Part shown: piece after piece, positions 55,982 to 64,000 of the stretch
Position numbering within the stretch: position 1 is the first letter of the stretch
How the letters are laid out: every line of letters begins with the position of its first letter
Origin: Mycobacterium saskatchewanense
Lineage (GTDB): Bacteria; Actinomycetota; Actinomycetes; Mycobacteriales; Mycobacteriaceae
NCBI RefSeq assembly: GCF_010729105.1
Contig: NZ_AP022573.1
Location: 2,914,001-2,978,000 of the forward strand
DNA length: 64,000 nucleotides
Direction: 5' to 3'
Notes under the pieces: model-generated
The model's input: the letters and a program-made list of their open reading frames with translations, nothing else
Told to the model about the DNA's origin: nothing
Databases searched by the model: none
Program-made: the position numbers and the translations under genes

Positions 55982-57288
55982 TGAACTGGTCCACGGCTAA
56001 CGAGAGTCGTTGATCTGTCCCCGCCGTTTCGAGCCGTGGTTATGCGAGTTGAGGGATCGAATAGGTGGACGTCCAGAGCGTCTCGAACTCTGTGGGGCTG
56101 ATGTTACCGAGGTAGCTGTGACGGCGTTCGGCGTTGTAGAAGTTGTCGATGTAATCGGCCATGGCGGCGGCCAACTCGATGGTGGTGGCCCATCTGCGGG
56201 TGTTGAGTAGCTCAACCTGCATCCGCGCCCAAAATGATTCCATCGCGGCGTTATCGAAGCAGTCGCCCGCGGTGCCGAACGAGCCGAGCAGGCCCCATCG
56301 CCGCATGTTCTCCCCAAAGCTCCAAGACGTAAACTGGGTGCCGTGGTCAGCATGCAGAATCGTTGAGCCACTTAGTGTTCGGTTGGCCACGGCCATGTTG
56401 ACCGCGTTGTTGACCAATGCGGTGTCAGCGGTCGTGGAGAAGGTGCGGGCTACGATCATGCGCGAGAAGCAGTCCAGGATCGCGCAGCAGTACACCTTGC
56501 CGTCGCGGGCCGGGTGCTCGGTGATGTCGGTGCACCACAATTCGTTGGGCTCTGTGGCGGTGAACCGCCGATTAACCAGGTCAACGGGGGTGTCGACACC
56601 GATTAGATTGGGCTTACGCCGTCCCGGCCGCGGTAGCCCACACAGGCCGTACTCGGACATTATCGAGTTGACCAGCTTGAGGTTGACGTTCATCTCGTAG
56701 TCGGCAAGTAGCGCGGCACGGACTCGCCGGCGCCCGTAGGTGCCGCGAGATCGCTGGTGGATCTCGGTGATCGTGTCGGCCACGATGAGCCGCCTCACCT
56801 CGCGGTCTGGGACAGGGCGACGCCGGTGGTATTGCAAGAAGGAGCGCGCTAATCCCGTTATCCGGCAGGCGGATCGGGCTGAATGTCCTCGCGCGATCAG
56901 CCCTTCAGCGATCGCGCGTCGGCGTTTTGGGGGCACCACCGCCTGGTCATCGAACAGCTCGCAGGCATCGCGGGTCAACGCCAGTTCGGCTTCCAGCGCA
57001 GCGATGCGCTTGTGAGCGGCCGCCAGCTCATCGGCCTCCACACTGGGGGTGCCCTCGATGACTCCGGCATCGATGAGTGCCTGACGTTTCCACCGGAACA
57101 GTGTGGCCTGACAAATCCCGGTATCGACCGCCACGGCGGCCACCGGTTCACCCGATCGCAGCCGAGCAACGATTTGCCGGCGCACCGACGACGAATACAT
57201 ACGGGGCATGTGACCTCCTGATGATCACTCTGCCCTCAACTCTCACAACGGTGGACCTACAACACGGGTACAGATCTCATGGATCAAC
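55982..57288 (-). mobile_element. IS3-family insertion sequence, apparently complete
   Basis: One long transposase gene with non-coding ends. The ends share GATCTGT near 56012 and, on the other strand, near 57276, and the left end adds TGAACTGGTCC, which is also seen (inverted) beyond the end of the dead copy at 47630-47645. Exact borders and a target duplication could not be fixed, so the limits are approximate. Confidence 0.65.
56040..57209 (-). CDS. IS3-family transposase, single reading frame
   Basis: A 389-residue transposase: N-terminal helix-turn-helix (VRRQIVARLRSGEPVAAVAV, TLFRWKRQALIDAGVIEG), a coiled segment (AAHKRIAALEAELALTR), then the HTH_21 and rve DDE domain with Asp in LWCTDITEHPARDG, Asp in HADHGTQFTS and Glu in NAAMESFWARMQVELL. 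All three catalytic residues are intact. Orf A and B parts are fused in one frame. It is the only transposase in the window that looks active. Confidence 0.92.
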   Translation of the reverse strand: MPRMYSSSVRRQIVARLRSGEPVAAVAVDTGICQATLFRWKRQALIDAGVIEGTPSVEADELAAAHKRIAALEAELALTRDACELFDDQAVVPPKRRRAIAEGLIARGHSARSACRITGLARSFLQYHRRRPVPDREVRRLIVADTITEIHQRSRGTYGRRRVRAALLADYEMNVNLKLVNSIMSEYGLCGLPRPGRRKPNLIGVDTPVDLVNRRFTATEPNELWCTDITEHPARDGKVYCCAILDCFSRMIVARTFSTTADTALVNNAVNMAVANRTLSGSTILHADHGTQFTSWSFGENMRRWGLLGSFGTAGDCFDNAAMESFWARMQVELLNTRRWATTIELAAAMADYIDNFYNAERRHSYLGNISPTEFETLWTSTYSIPQLA

Positions 57289-57538
57289 GGATCGGGGTCA
57301 AGCCAGTGGCACTATTCAACGCATCGCCCAATCGGCGTAATATAGGTCACAATGTGTGCGGAGTCGTTAGAGCAAGCCCCGATTGGTGTGGTGCGTCAGC
57401 ATCGCCTCGATGAGCATTTGTGGGGTGCTGCGGCGTTGATCTATACCGCTGTCAACGGGTTTGCATCCGTGCCGATAACGTCGTCCCATCAGCGGCATGC
57501 GGAACGTGCTGCTGCAATGCCGGCGGCAAGGAGAACCG
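57289..57538. other. Upstream region of the LuxR-type regulator
   Basis: A frame of 65 codons (57352-57549) is open but has no recognisable features and overlaps the ribosome site of the next gene; I do not call it. The region probably carries the promoter for the regulator. Confidence 0.35.
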
Positions 57539-58729
57539 ATGCCTGTTGATCTTTGGTTGGCACCGCTCACCAATCCTGTGCGAGAAACCTGGGAGTCCAG
57601 GGCCGCGGCATTGACACGCGGCTACCAACGCATCTTCGCAGAGGCCGCCGTCGTCGTACCCGTTCGTCAACTTGAGCAAGTCGATTTCCAAGGAGATCGA
57701 TTTTTAGCTCAGCTGGGCGCCCGCGCTGACGAGCTGCACGATCAATTGCTTCGTGCAATGCGTGACCACACGATCGCCTTGGACTCATCACAGCTGAGCC
57801 AGCTATTAGAACTGGCCATAAAGCTTCAAGATATTCGATTCAGCCATCGTCAAATGGTCACTGAAGAGCGTCTCCATATGCTCACCAGTGGCCAAGAGGT
57901 TGGCGGGCGACTGTCCGCCACGCAAGGTGTCAAGAAACTGTTCGAACACGCGGCCGCGGCAATTTGCGACCTCCCCGGCCTCGAACGTGGGATGGTGTTC
58001 CAGCGGGAGGGCGGCGTTTTGCACGCTGCGGCAACCGTTTTCGCGGGCAACGATGAGTGGGCACGAGACTGCCATGCCCTCTCGGCCAGCACTAGGTATG
58101 AACTGGTGCCACAACGTCCGGAGACGCTGATCATTCGCAGCCGCTCTCCCGCAATCATCACCGATGCTTTAAATGACCCCAACGCCTTTCAGCCGATCGT
58201 ACAAAAGATGCACGCGGCTAACTACGTCGGTGCGCCCGTGACCGCCTTTGGCGAGGTGGTCGCGACGATCCATGGAGATGCGTATTTCAGTGGCCGCCCG
58301 GTTGATGGAGCCGACCGCGATGTCCTTGCTGCGTTTGCGAAATCGCTGGGACAGATCGTGGAACGAGCGATGCTGATTGAACAATTACAGTTCCAGCAGA
58401 CGGCCAGTCAGCAACTCGCTCGGTCCGCACGCAGCATCCTGGACAGCGTTGGTGGTGCCGTCACGCCACCGGACTCCCACCAGCAGATCCCGACACTACC
58501 GTGGCAGAGTCGCAGCGAGGTCGTCTCCGAACTGACCAGGCGTGAATACGAAGTTCTGCAGTTGATGGCCAAGGGCGCGACGAACCGGCAGATCGCGTCA
58601 ACAATTTTCCTTTCGGAAGAAACCGTAAAATCGCACGTTAAACACATCTTGCAGAAATTCGGTGTGGCCAATCGCGGACAGGCAGTAGCGATGTACCTGG
58701 AAAGCATAGATCGCGGTCCAGGCGAATGA
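57539..58729 (+). CDS. GAF-like sensor / LuxR-type transcriptional regulator
   Basis: A 396-residue regulator. Residues 1-120 are helical, residues 125-275 look like a GAF-type sensor (FEHAAAAICDLPGLERGMVF, then VGAPVTAFGEVVATIHGDAY), and the C-terminus is a LuxR helix-turn-helix (LTRREYEVLQLMAKGATNRQ, SEETVKSHVKHILQKFGV). The ATG at 57539 has AAGGAGAACCG before it; the ATG 14 codons upstream lacks one. It is a likely activator for the catabolic genes that follow. Confidence 0.85.
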   Translation: MPVDLWLAPLTNPVRETWESRAAALTRGYQRIFAEAAVVVPVRQLEQVDFQGDRFLAQLGARADELHDQLLRAMRDHTIALDSSQLSQLLELAIKLQDIRFSHRQMVTEERLHMLTSGQEVGGRLSATQGVKKLFEHAAAAICDLPGLERGMVFQREGGVLHAAATVFAGNDEWARDCHALSASTRYELVPQRPETLIIRSRSPAIITDALNDPNAFQPIVQKMHAANYVGAPVTAFGEVVATIHGDAYFSGRPVDGADRDVLAAFAKSLGQIVERAMLIEQLQFQQTASQQLARSARSILDSVGGAVTPPDSHQQIPTLPWQSRSEVVSELTRREYEVLQLMAKGATNRQIASTIFLSEETVKSHVKHILQKFGVANRGQAVAMYLESIDRGPGE

Positions 58730-58838
58730 TGTTCGGGGCCAACGTATTTTAGCCATGAGCTGAACAAGCGCGCACAGGAGCGCCGGATAAGACTTGCGGG
58801 CCCCTTCACGCCGGATATCCGAATATCAAGCGTCAGGT

Positions 58839-58949
58839 TCAGCAGCGCCGCACCACAACCCGCGTGATGCGGTCGACCGCTGCTACGGTGAGATCCACAG
58901 TCAGCTCGCCGCACCGCTTGACGATCGACCTAATGATCGACACGGCCAT
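58839..58949 (-). CDS. Possible 36-residue small protein after the flavoprotein gene
   Basis: An ATG-initiated frame starts 11 bp after the flavoprotein stop and encodes MAVSIIRSIVKRCGELTVDL and a short basic end (RITRVVVRRC). It would be an amphipathic, partly hydrophobic peptide. There is no good ribosome site, so it may be fortuitous. Confidence 0.22.
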   Translation of the reverse strand: MAVSIIRSIVKRCGELTVDLTVAAVDRITRVVVRRC

Positions 58950-58960
58950 GATCGTCGGGG

Positions 58961-60247
58961 TTAGGCCGACGAGGCCCACAGCTTCAGACCGGCAGTGTGG
59001 GGGTACGCCATCGCGGCTGCCGGATTTGCGCGGAGCAACGTATCGGCGACAAATGGAATCTTGTTGATCTCCAGATACCAGAGCAGGTTGTGGCGCCGCC
59101 ATGGCCGCAACGCGCGGCGGATAGCGTTGTCTGGGTTAACGCCACGTATCACGGCTTCAGCCCCGACCACCCCTCCCACGAGACTCATCACCATTCCGTC
59201 GGCGTAAATGACGGGTGCGCCGCAAGAGTAGTGACGTTTGAGTTCCAAAGTGCCCGGCGCCGAGGGCGCGACGGAGCCCCATGGAGACGCCGGCACCAGC
59301 GCCTGCCCCAGTGTCTCCTCAGGATCATCCGGCACGAGATTCATCGCGCGTCCAACACCGAACAGCTGCTCGGTCATGATCCTGTGCTCGGCCTCCTTGT
59401 TGTACGGGCCATCGCGGTCCACGACGCGGACGTAAATGCCGTACCACGAGGACCGTGGCGACAACGGATCACGGAACGGGGTGAAGTAGCCGACGTCGAT
59501 CGCGCCTGAGCGCCGCACCGCGGGCGCAAACGCGGTCTCCGCTTCCAGCGGGTAGCTCACGCCTCCCCCGGGCGCGATGAATGGGACTTGCACCCCCAAG
59601 ACCATTCGTTCGGGTGGGTCTGCCACAGCGCCCAGCAACGTGGGTATGGTGGTGGCGTTGACCAGGAGTGGATGCCGTCCCGAACCTAAGCTACGCAGGT
59701 GCGATGCGGATTCGACTCGCTCGTCGACGAATTCGATCGGAAGTTTGGCGGCCAGCTCACGCATGCCGGCCACCACCCTACTGTTTCGCAGACCGTACGC
59801 GATCGGGCGTTGAGCCTCCAACGAGTTCTGCCAGTACCCGCGCTTGGTGAATCGCCAGGAGGACCCCTCTTGGACCGCAATAGCGGCCGCTTGACGGTAG
59901 GCCACTGGTGGCGCGTCGGCTGATCCCGACGTGACGTCGATGATGTTATCAAGCGTCGTGTCCAACGCCGCAGCCATAAAGTCGATTCCGCGCCCGCGCA
60001 GGGTGACACCGTTGATCAGTCTCCTGGATTCGACCACCGGGGGCGCGACGACGGTGACTTTACCTTCGAACAACGGACTTTGGGCCAGCCATCCCGCAAA
60101 CGCCAGAGCGCCGATCCCGTTGCCGGCAATGACCGCCGAGTCATAGGCGCACATGCCGCGACCGCTGATGTTCTTGTCGAGGAACTCACGGACGTTGCGC
60201 CGTCGGGCCAAATCGGGTCCACGCAAAGTGCCTATTGACGATTGCAT
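58961..60247 (-). CDS. FAD/NAD(P)-binding oxidoreductase-like protein
   Basis: A 428-residue protein with one clear dinucleotide-binding fold: YDSAVIAGNGIGALAFAGWL near residue 35. Farther on, VVAPPVVESRRLINGVTLRG, LLVNATTIPTLLG and VIYADGMVMSLVGGVVGAEA (the usual second FAD contact) suggest a lycopene-cyclase/monooxygenase-like flavoprotein. I cannot name the family with certainty. GAGAGGGC precedes the ATG at 60247. It diverges from the acyl-CoA dehydrogenase operon over 340 bp. Confidence 0.7.
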   Translation of the reverse strand: MQSSIGTLRGPDLARRRNVREFLDKNISGRGMCAYDSAVIAGNGIGALAFAGWLAQSPLFEGKVTVVAPPVVESRRLINGVTLRGRGIDFMAAALDTTLDNIIDVTSGSADAPPVAYRQAAAIAVQEGSSWRFTKRGYWQNSLEAQRPIAYGLRNSRVVAGMRELAAKLPIEFVDERVESASHLRSLGSGRHPLLVNATTIPTLLGAVADPPERMVLGVQVPFIAPGGGVSYPLEAETAFAPAVRRSGAIDVGYFTPFRDPLSPRSSWYGIYVRVVDRDGPYNKEAEHRIMTEQLFGVGRAMNLVPDDPEETLGQALVPASPWGSVAPSAPGTLELKRHYSCGAPVIYADGMVMSLVGGVVGAEAVIRGVNPDNAIRRALRPWRRHNLLWYLEINKIPFVADTLLRANPAAAMAYPHTAGLKLWASSA

Positions 60248-60587
60248 GTGTTGCCCTCTCGATCGTCGTCGTCGCTCCGGACTACCCTCAGCGACAACGT
60301 ATTTGCAGAATCCAGCCTGTTGCGGTCGAGTGCCCCGAGTCAACCGGCTCAGCGGCAAAGTGACCACGATGGGTGAAGAAATTCCCCCGATAGCGCAGTG
60401 CCGCGGGGCAGCGCCTCCGTTGTCGATTTTTTGGTGGCGGCGAGTGAGTTTTCTCCTCCTGAAGGGGCATTTAGACGGTCGGCGGGTATCGGCCGCGTGA
60501 TCGGACGGGCATCCTGGCCGGTGGAGACGTTGCGTAATCAGTTGATCCGGTCCACGACCGGACACATAGCCAGGTCTGTTCTCAAAA
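60248..60587. promoter_or_regulatory. Divergent control region with a perfect 17-bp palindrome
   Basis: This gap separates the flavoprotein and the acyl-CoA dehydrogenase operon. At 60546-60562, 26 bp upstream of the operon's ATG, lies TCCGGTC-CAC-GACCGGA, a perfect inverted repeat with 7-bp arms. It would overlap or follow the promoter and is a good operator candidate. Confidence 0.6.
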
Positions 60588-61859
60588 ATGTCTGAAGGAG
60601 TGGTCATTTCCGATCATCAGGTTTCGTTGGTGGGGACTTCACCGCGCGCCCAGAGTTATCGGGCGAAGCTGCTGGACTTCATGCAGTCACACGTTTATCC
60701 TGCCGAGGCCGACTACTCAGGTCAGATGCGCGCCGCCGGCAACCCTCACCATCATCCGCAGGCGATCGAGGATCTCAAATGCGAAGCGCGCCGGCGCGGG
60801 CTATGGAATTTGTTTCATCCCCACCCGCAGTGGGGTGCGGGTCTTTCTAATCTCGAATACGCTCCTCTCGCTGAAATCATGGGGAGAAGTCCATGGCTGG
60901 CGCCAGAAGCATGCAATTGCAACGCTCCCGACACCGGGAACATGGAAGTGCTCACCCTTTTTGGTACCGATGAGCACAAGCGCCGATGGCTCAAGCCGCT
61001 GCTGGAGGGCACGATCCGTTCAGCGTTCGCGATGACCGAACCGGCGGTAGCGAGTTCGGACGCGACCAACATCGAGATGCGGATGGAGCGGTGCGGTGAC
61101 GGATATCTTCTCAACGGACGCAAGTGGTTTGCATCAAACGCTCTGCACGTGAACTGCCAGGTCCTGATCGTCATGGGCAAGACCGATCCCGAGGCTGCTC
61201 CGCACCGACAACAATCGATGGCGGTCGTCCCGATCGATGCTGCGGGCGTCCGAATCTTGCGGAACCTATCGGTGTTCGGATATCAGGATCGGGAGGGTCA
61301 CGCCGAAATCGAATTCACCAATGTGCGAGTGCCCGCAGGTGATCTGCTCAAAGGTGAGGGCGAGGGTTTCGCGATCAGCCAGGCTCGACTGGGACCCGGG
61401 CGCATCCACCACTGCATGCGCGCAATCGGAATGGCCGAGCGCGCACTCCAATTGTTATGCCAGCGTGCCGATTCGCGTGTCGTCTTTGGGTCTGCGCTCA
61501 GCGAGCGGGCGAACATCGCCGACTGGATCGCCGAAGCCCGCATTGAGATCGAGAAGTCGCGGCTCCTGATTCTCAAGGCTGCCTGGCTGATGGACACAGT
61601 CGGCAATAGGGAAGCCAGGACGGAGATTGCGGCGATTAAGGTGGACGCCCCAACCATCGCGCTCAATGTCGTGGACCGCGCGATCCAAGTCCACGGCGCT
61701 TTAGGAGTGACCGAAGACGTGCCCCTAGCCGGATTCTGGGCCCACTTGCGAGCAATGAGAATCGCCGACGGGCCCGATGAAGTACACAAGCGGACGATCG
61801 CCCGCCAGGAGTTGAATAGACACCGTCAGCGCGCCGCTGACTCACCCGGGCTGGTCTAA
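60588..61859 (+). CDS. Acyl-CoA dehydrogenase (ACAD10/11- or LvaC-like)
   Basis: A 423-residue acyl-CoA dehydrogenase: AFAMTEPAVASSDATNIEMR is the substrate/FAD loop, FVNCQ-type region ASNALHVNCQVLIVMGKTD, FGSALSERANIADWIAEARI, and AIQVHGALGVTEDVPLAGFW with ADGPDEVHKRTIARQEL at the end. The DGPDEVH ending is typical of the ACAD11-like group. First gene of a three-gene operon with SDR and phosphotransferase. The start is uncertain: ATG 60588 or GTG 60600. Confidence 0.9.
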   Translation: MSEGVVISDHQVSLVGTSPRAQSYRAKLLDFMQSHVYPAEADYSGQMRAAGNPHHHPQAIEDLKCEARRRGLWNLFHPHPQWGAGLSNLEYAPLAEIMGRSPWLAPEACNCNAPDTGNMEVLTLFGTDEHKRRWLKPLLEGTIRSAFAMTEPAVASSDATNIEMRMERCGDGYLLNGRKWFASNALHVNCQVLIVMGKTDPEAAPHRQQSMAVVPIDAAGVRILRNLSVFGYQDREGHAEIEFTNVRVPAGDLLKGEGEGFAISQARLGPGRIHHCMRAIGMAERALQLLCQRADSRVVFGSALSERANIADWIAEARIEIEKSRLLILKAAWLMDTVGNREARTEIAAIKVDAPTIALNVVDRAIQVHGALGVTEDVPLAGFWAHLRAMRIADGPDEVHKRTIARQELNRHRQRAADSPGLV

Positions 61860-61860
61860 T

Positions 61861-62601
61861 ATGGACAGCCTGCATCTCACCGGCAAGACCGCGGTGGTGA
61901 CCGGCGCCTCTCGCGGAATCGGCCATGCCGCAGCCTGGTACCTGTCGCGGCTGGGCGCCGACGTGGTCCTAACGGCTCGCACTCAGCAAGCAGCAGACGC
62001 CGCCGCCGCCGAAACAGTCCCGGGTGCAGTCGGTTTCGCGGCGCACGCGACTGACGCGGATGCCGCCGGGCAGTGCATTGACTTCACTTTGGAACGCTTT
62101 GGCCGCCTCGACATCCTGGTCAATAACGCCGCCACCAATGCCGCCTACGGCCCGCTCGTCGATCAGCACTATGACGGCTTTCGCAAGACGATCGACCTCA
62201 ATCTGTGGGCCCCGATCCTGTGGTCGTCGCTGGCTGCTCGCGCATGGATGAGTGCGCACGGCGGGACCATAGTCAACACTGCGTCGCTGGGCGGGCTGAC
62301 CACCGAACCGAATTTGGGGATTTACAACGTGAGCAAGGCCGCGCTGATCCACTTCACCAAGCAATGCGCGGTGGAACTCGCCCCCTCGGTGCGGGTGAAC
62401 GCGGTCGCGCCCGGTGTAGTCCGCACTAAACTCTCCGAGGTGCTGTGGCGCGACCGCGAGCACGCCGTTGCCGATTCGCTGCCCTTGGGGCGTATCGGTG
62501 AACCCGAGGACATCGGTCAGGCGATCGCGTTCCTGGCTTCCGACGCCGCCGCGTGGATCACAGGTCAAGTCCTGGTGATCGACGGTGGTGCGATCCTATG
62601 A
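61861..62601 (+). CDS. Short-chain dehydrogenase/reductase of the 4-hydroxyacyl-type operon
   Basis: A 246-residue classical SDR: TAVVTGASRGIGHAAAWYLS, DILVNNAATNA, TASLGGLTTEPNLGIYNVSK with the catalytic Tyr-x3-Lys, and AWITGQVLVIDGGAIL at the end. It starts one base after the acyl-CoA dehydrogenase stop and overlaps the phosphotransferase start (ATGA). In Lva-type pathways an SDR oxidises the hydroxyacyl-CoA after rearrangement; that role here is inference. Confidence 0.9.
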   Translation: MDSLHLTGKTAVVTGASRGIGHAAAWYLSRLGADVVLTARTQQAADAAAAETVPGAVGFAAHATDADAAGQCIDFTLERFGRLDILVNNAATNAAYGPLVDQHYDGFRKTIDLNLWAPILWSSLAARAWMSAHGGTIVNTASLGGLTTEPNLGIYNVSKAALIHFTKQCAVELAPSVRVNAVAPGVVRTKLSEVLWRDREHAVADSLPLGRIGEPEDIGQAIAFLASDAAAWITGQVLVIDGGAIL

Positions 62602-63655
62602 GCACCACCGAGGCGAGGCCCTCCGCCACCGTGCCCGGGGTCGAGCCAGCCAAGCTGAGCCGCTGGTTGTCGACCCGTGTGCCGGACTTCAGTCCACCCC
62701 TGAATGTCGGACGCCTTGGCGCCGGGCAGTCCAACCTCACCTACGCACTTTCCGATGCCGAAGGTCACCGGTGGGTCCTTCGCCGCCCGCCCGCGGGTCC
62801 GGTGCCGCACTCGGCGCACGATGTGGTGCGGGAGGCTCGGATTCTGGCCGCCCTGGCGAACACCGACGTACCAGTACCGCGAATCTTCGGAGTCGCGCAG
62901 GCCAGCGAAGTCGGTGACAGTCCGCTGGTGCTCATGGAATTCGTGGATGGACTGGTCATCAGTGACGCCGAGGCATCGCGCGCATTGGCGGTCCACGCCC
63001 GCCACCGGGTGGGTACCACCCTCGTCGAGACGCTCGGCCGGATCCACGCTGTGCATCTCGGCGCGGCCGGCCTAGCCGACCTGGCGAGCCACTCACCGTA
63101 TGCGCAGCGTCAACTCGAGCGATGGGCGGGTCAGTGGGAGCAAGCGAAAACCCGTGACTTGCCCGAGCTGGGCGCGCTGACCGATCGGCTGAGCGTAGCC
63201 ACCCCGCCGGCGCGCGAATTATCACTGGTCCACGGCGATCTCCATCTCCGCAACATCGTGGTCGGCGCCGCTGATGGGGAGGTCCTGGCGGCATGGACTG
63301 GGAGTTGTCGACGCTGGGCGACCCGATCGCCGATCTGGGCACCGCTCTGGCGTATTGGCCGGAGCAGGATGAACCGGTCTTGCCCGAGTTCCGCGCCCTG
63401 CTGTTGCCCGGCTATCCGCGCCGCGCCGAATTGATCGAGTACTACTGCGTGACGACCGGCCGCGACGTGACAGATGCCGAGTTGGGGTTCTGGCATGCCT
63501 TGGCGCTGTGGAAGATCGCCATCATCGCCGAGGGAATTGTGCTCCGCGCGCGCCAGGATCCGCGTAACCGCGCCGCGTCGGGCGTACCGACCCTCCAGAG
63601 TGTCGAGGAGCTTGTCGTTTTCGCGCACGAGATCGCCGCCCGGGCAGGTATCTAA
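62598..63655 (+). pseudogene. APH-type phosphotransferase (LvaA/ACAD10-11 kinase-like), one frameshift
   Basis: The first frame (62598 to about 63290) has the nucleotide loop VGRLGAGQSNLTYALSD, the Lys strand WVLRRPPAGPV and the catalytic loop LVHGDLHLRNIVVG. The rest (63293-63655) lies one frame over and begins with the metal-binding MDWELSTLGDPIADLG. Near GGCGGCATGGACTGG one base seems lost. The break is between the catalytic Asp loop and the DxE motif, so the product would be inactive unless it is a sequencing error. Family: aminoglycoside phosphotransferase-like kinases acting on hydroxyacyl-CoA. Confidence 0.8.
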
Positions 63656-63756
63656 CGCCCTCGTCGACCGCCTTCAGGGATTGCGTCGCTGACTTGTACC
63701 CACCCGACCTTCTGCGTACATCGTCGCGCCTCGCGCTCGCGGCGAGCGCCGCGCAC

Positions 63757-64000
63757 TCAGCGACGCTCACCTTCGGTGCGAGCGTCGAGTCCCTCACTCT
63801 GCGGCGCATGGACCTCGCGCCGTAATATCTTTCCGGTCGGGCCGGTGGGAAGACTGTCCACTATCCAGATCCGGCGAGGGTATTTGTAAGCGGCGACACG
63901 GCTTTTGACGAAATCCCGTAGTTCCTCCGTGTCAGCGCACGCATTGCGCTTGAGCACGACCGCGGCGCCGACCTCCTCGCCGAGCGAGGCGTGCGGCATG
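63757..64000 (-). CDS. Acyl-CoA synthetase, C-terminal end (LvaE-like)
   Basis: About 81 residues of an AMP-binding enzyme; the rest is beyond the window. The C-terminal domain is clear: HASLGEEVGAAVVLKRNACA, FVKSRVAAYKYPRRIWIVDS and LPTGPTGKILRREV with the catalytic Lys. It would activate a carboxylic acid as its CoA ester. It faces the phosphotransferase operon, 101 bp from its end. The C-terminus past RREV (about 17 residues) is not conserved in character. Confidence 0.9.
   Translation of the reverse strand, partial: MPHASLGEEVGAAVVLKRNACADTEELRDFVKSRVAAYKYPRRIWIVDSLPTGPTGKILRREVHAPQSEGLDARTEGERR

Noticed and set aside
57352..57549. Frame of 65 codons before the LuxR-type regulator
   Set aside because: No ribosome site or motif, and it overlaps the start of the next gene.
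39573..64000. Second attachment site (copy of the tRNA-Thr 3' end)
   Set aside because: I looked for TTCAATCCTGACAGGGGGC in the rest of the window and did not see it, so the right boundary of the island is not called.

Overview
The window is high-GC actinobacterial DNA from a Mycobacterium, most likely a slow-growing nontuberculous species. From about 3.7 to 39.6 kb the gene order follows, in inverted orientation, the block I remember as Rv0788 (purQ) to Rv0756c of M. tuberculosis H37Rv: purQ-purS, ptrB-purC, cyp126-purB, a gamma-glutamyltransferase, purD, aldA, cyp123-cyp51-ferredoxin-adhB, phoR-phoP, then tRNA-Thr. Rv numbers are given from memory of that synteny, not from a search.

Layout. 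(1) 1-3.7 kb is a decaying zone: a HAD-family gene end, a flavin disulfide reductase with an internal deletion, a cupin, a VOC protein, a wrecked GntR regulator and a YbjN-like gene. (2) 3.7-23 kb is the conserved purine block. Pur genes are interleaved with, and translationally coupled to, a P450 and an oligopeptidase; an MFS exporter, a flavin dehydrogenase, a Tat-exported esterase and a gamma-glutamyltransferase sit among them. (3) 23-25 kb is an insertion relative to H37Rv: a divergent MarR/aldo-keto reductase pair and a 13E12-type HNH endonuclease remnant. (4) 25-36.4 kb is the oxidation cluster around aldA and the sterol demethylase cyp51. TetR genes, P450s, ferredoxin, dehydrogenases and small alpha/beta-barrel proteins are packed with overlapping stops and starts. 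(5) 36.4-39.6 kb holds PhoR/PhoP, a decapeptide-repeat protein and tRNA-Thr(TGT).

(6) From the tRNA to the end of the window (39.6-64 kb) the content changes to an accessory island. A tyrosine-integrase remnant lies next to the tRNA, followed by at least six insertion-sequence copies or remnants (IS256, IS30 and IS3 types; only one transposase looks intact). Between them lie catabolic genes with their own regulators: AraC next to a GMC oxidoreductase, an HxlR gene divergent from an HsaA-like flavin enzyme, a UbiD-UbiX pair, a cis-CaaD-type tautomerase cleanly split by an IS element, a TetR/SDR divergent pair with twin operators, and a GAF-like/LuxR regulator. The end holds an acyl-CoA dehydrogenase - SDR - phosphotransferase operon facing an acyl-CoA synthetase.

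That last group has the same enzyme set as bacterial levulinate (Lva) and mammalian ACAD10/11 4-hydroxyacyl-CoA catabolism. I consider it, together with the UbiD/tautomerase genes, the best candidate for an undescribed pathway, although two of its genes are broken in this strain.
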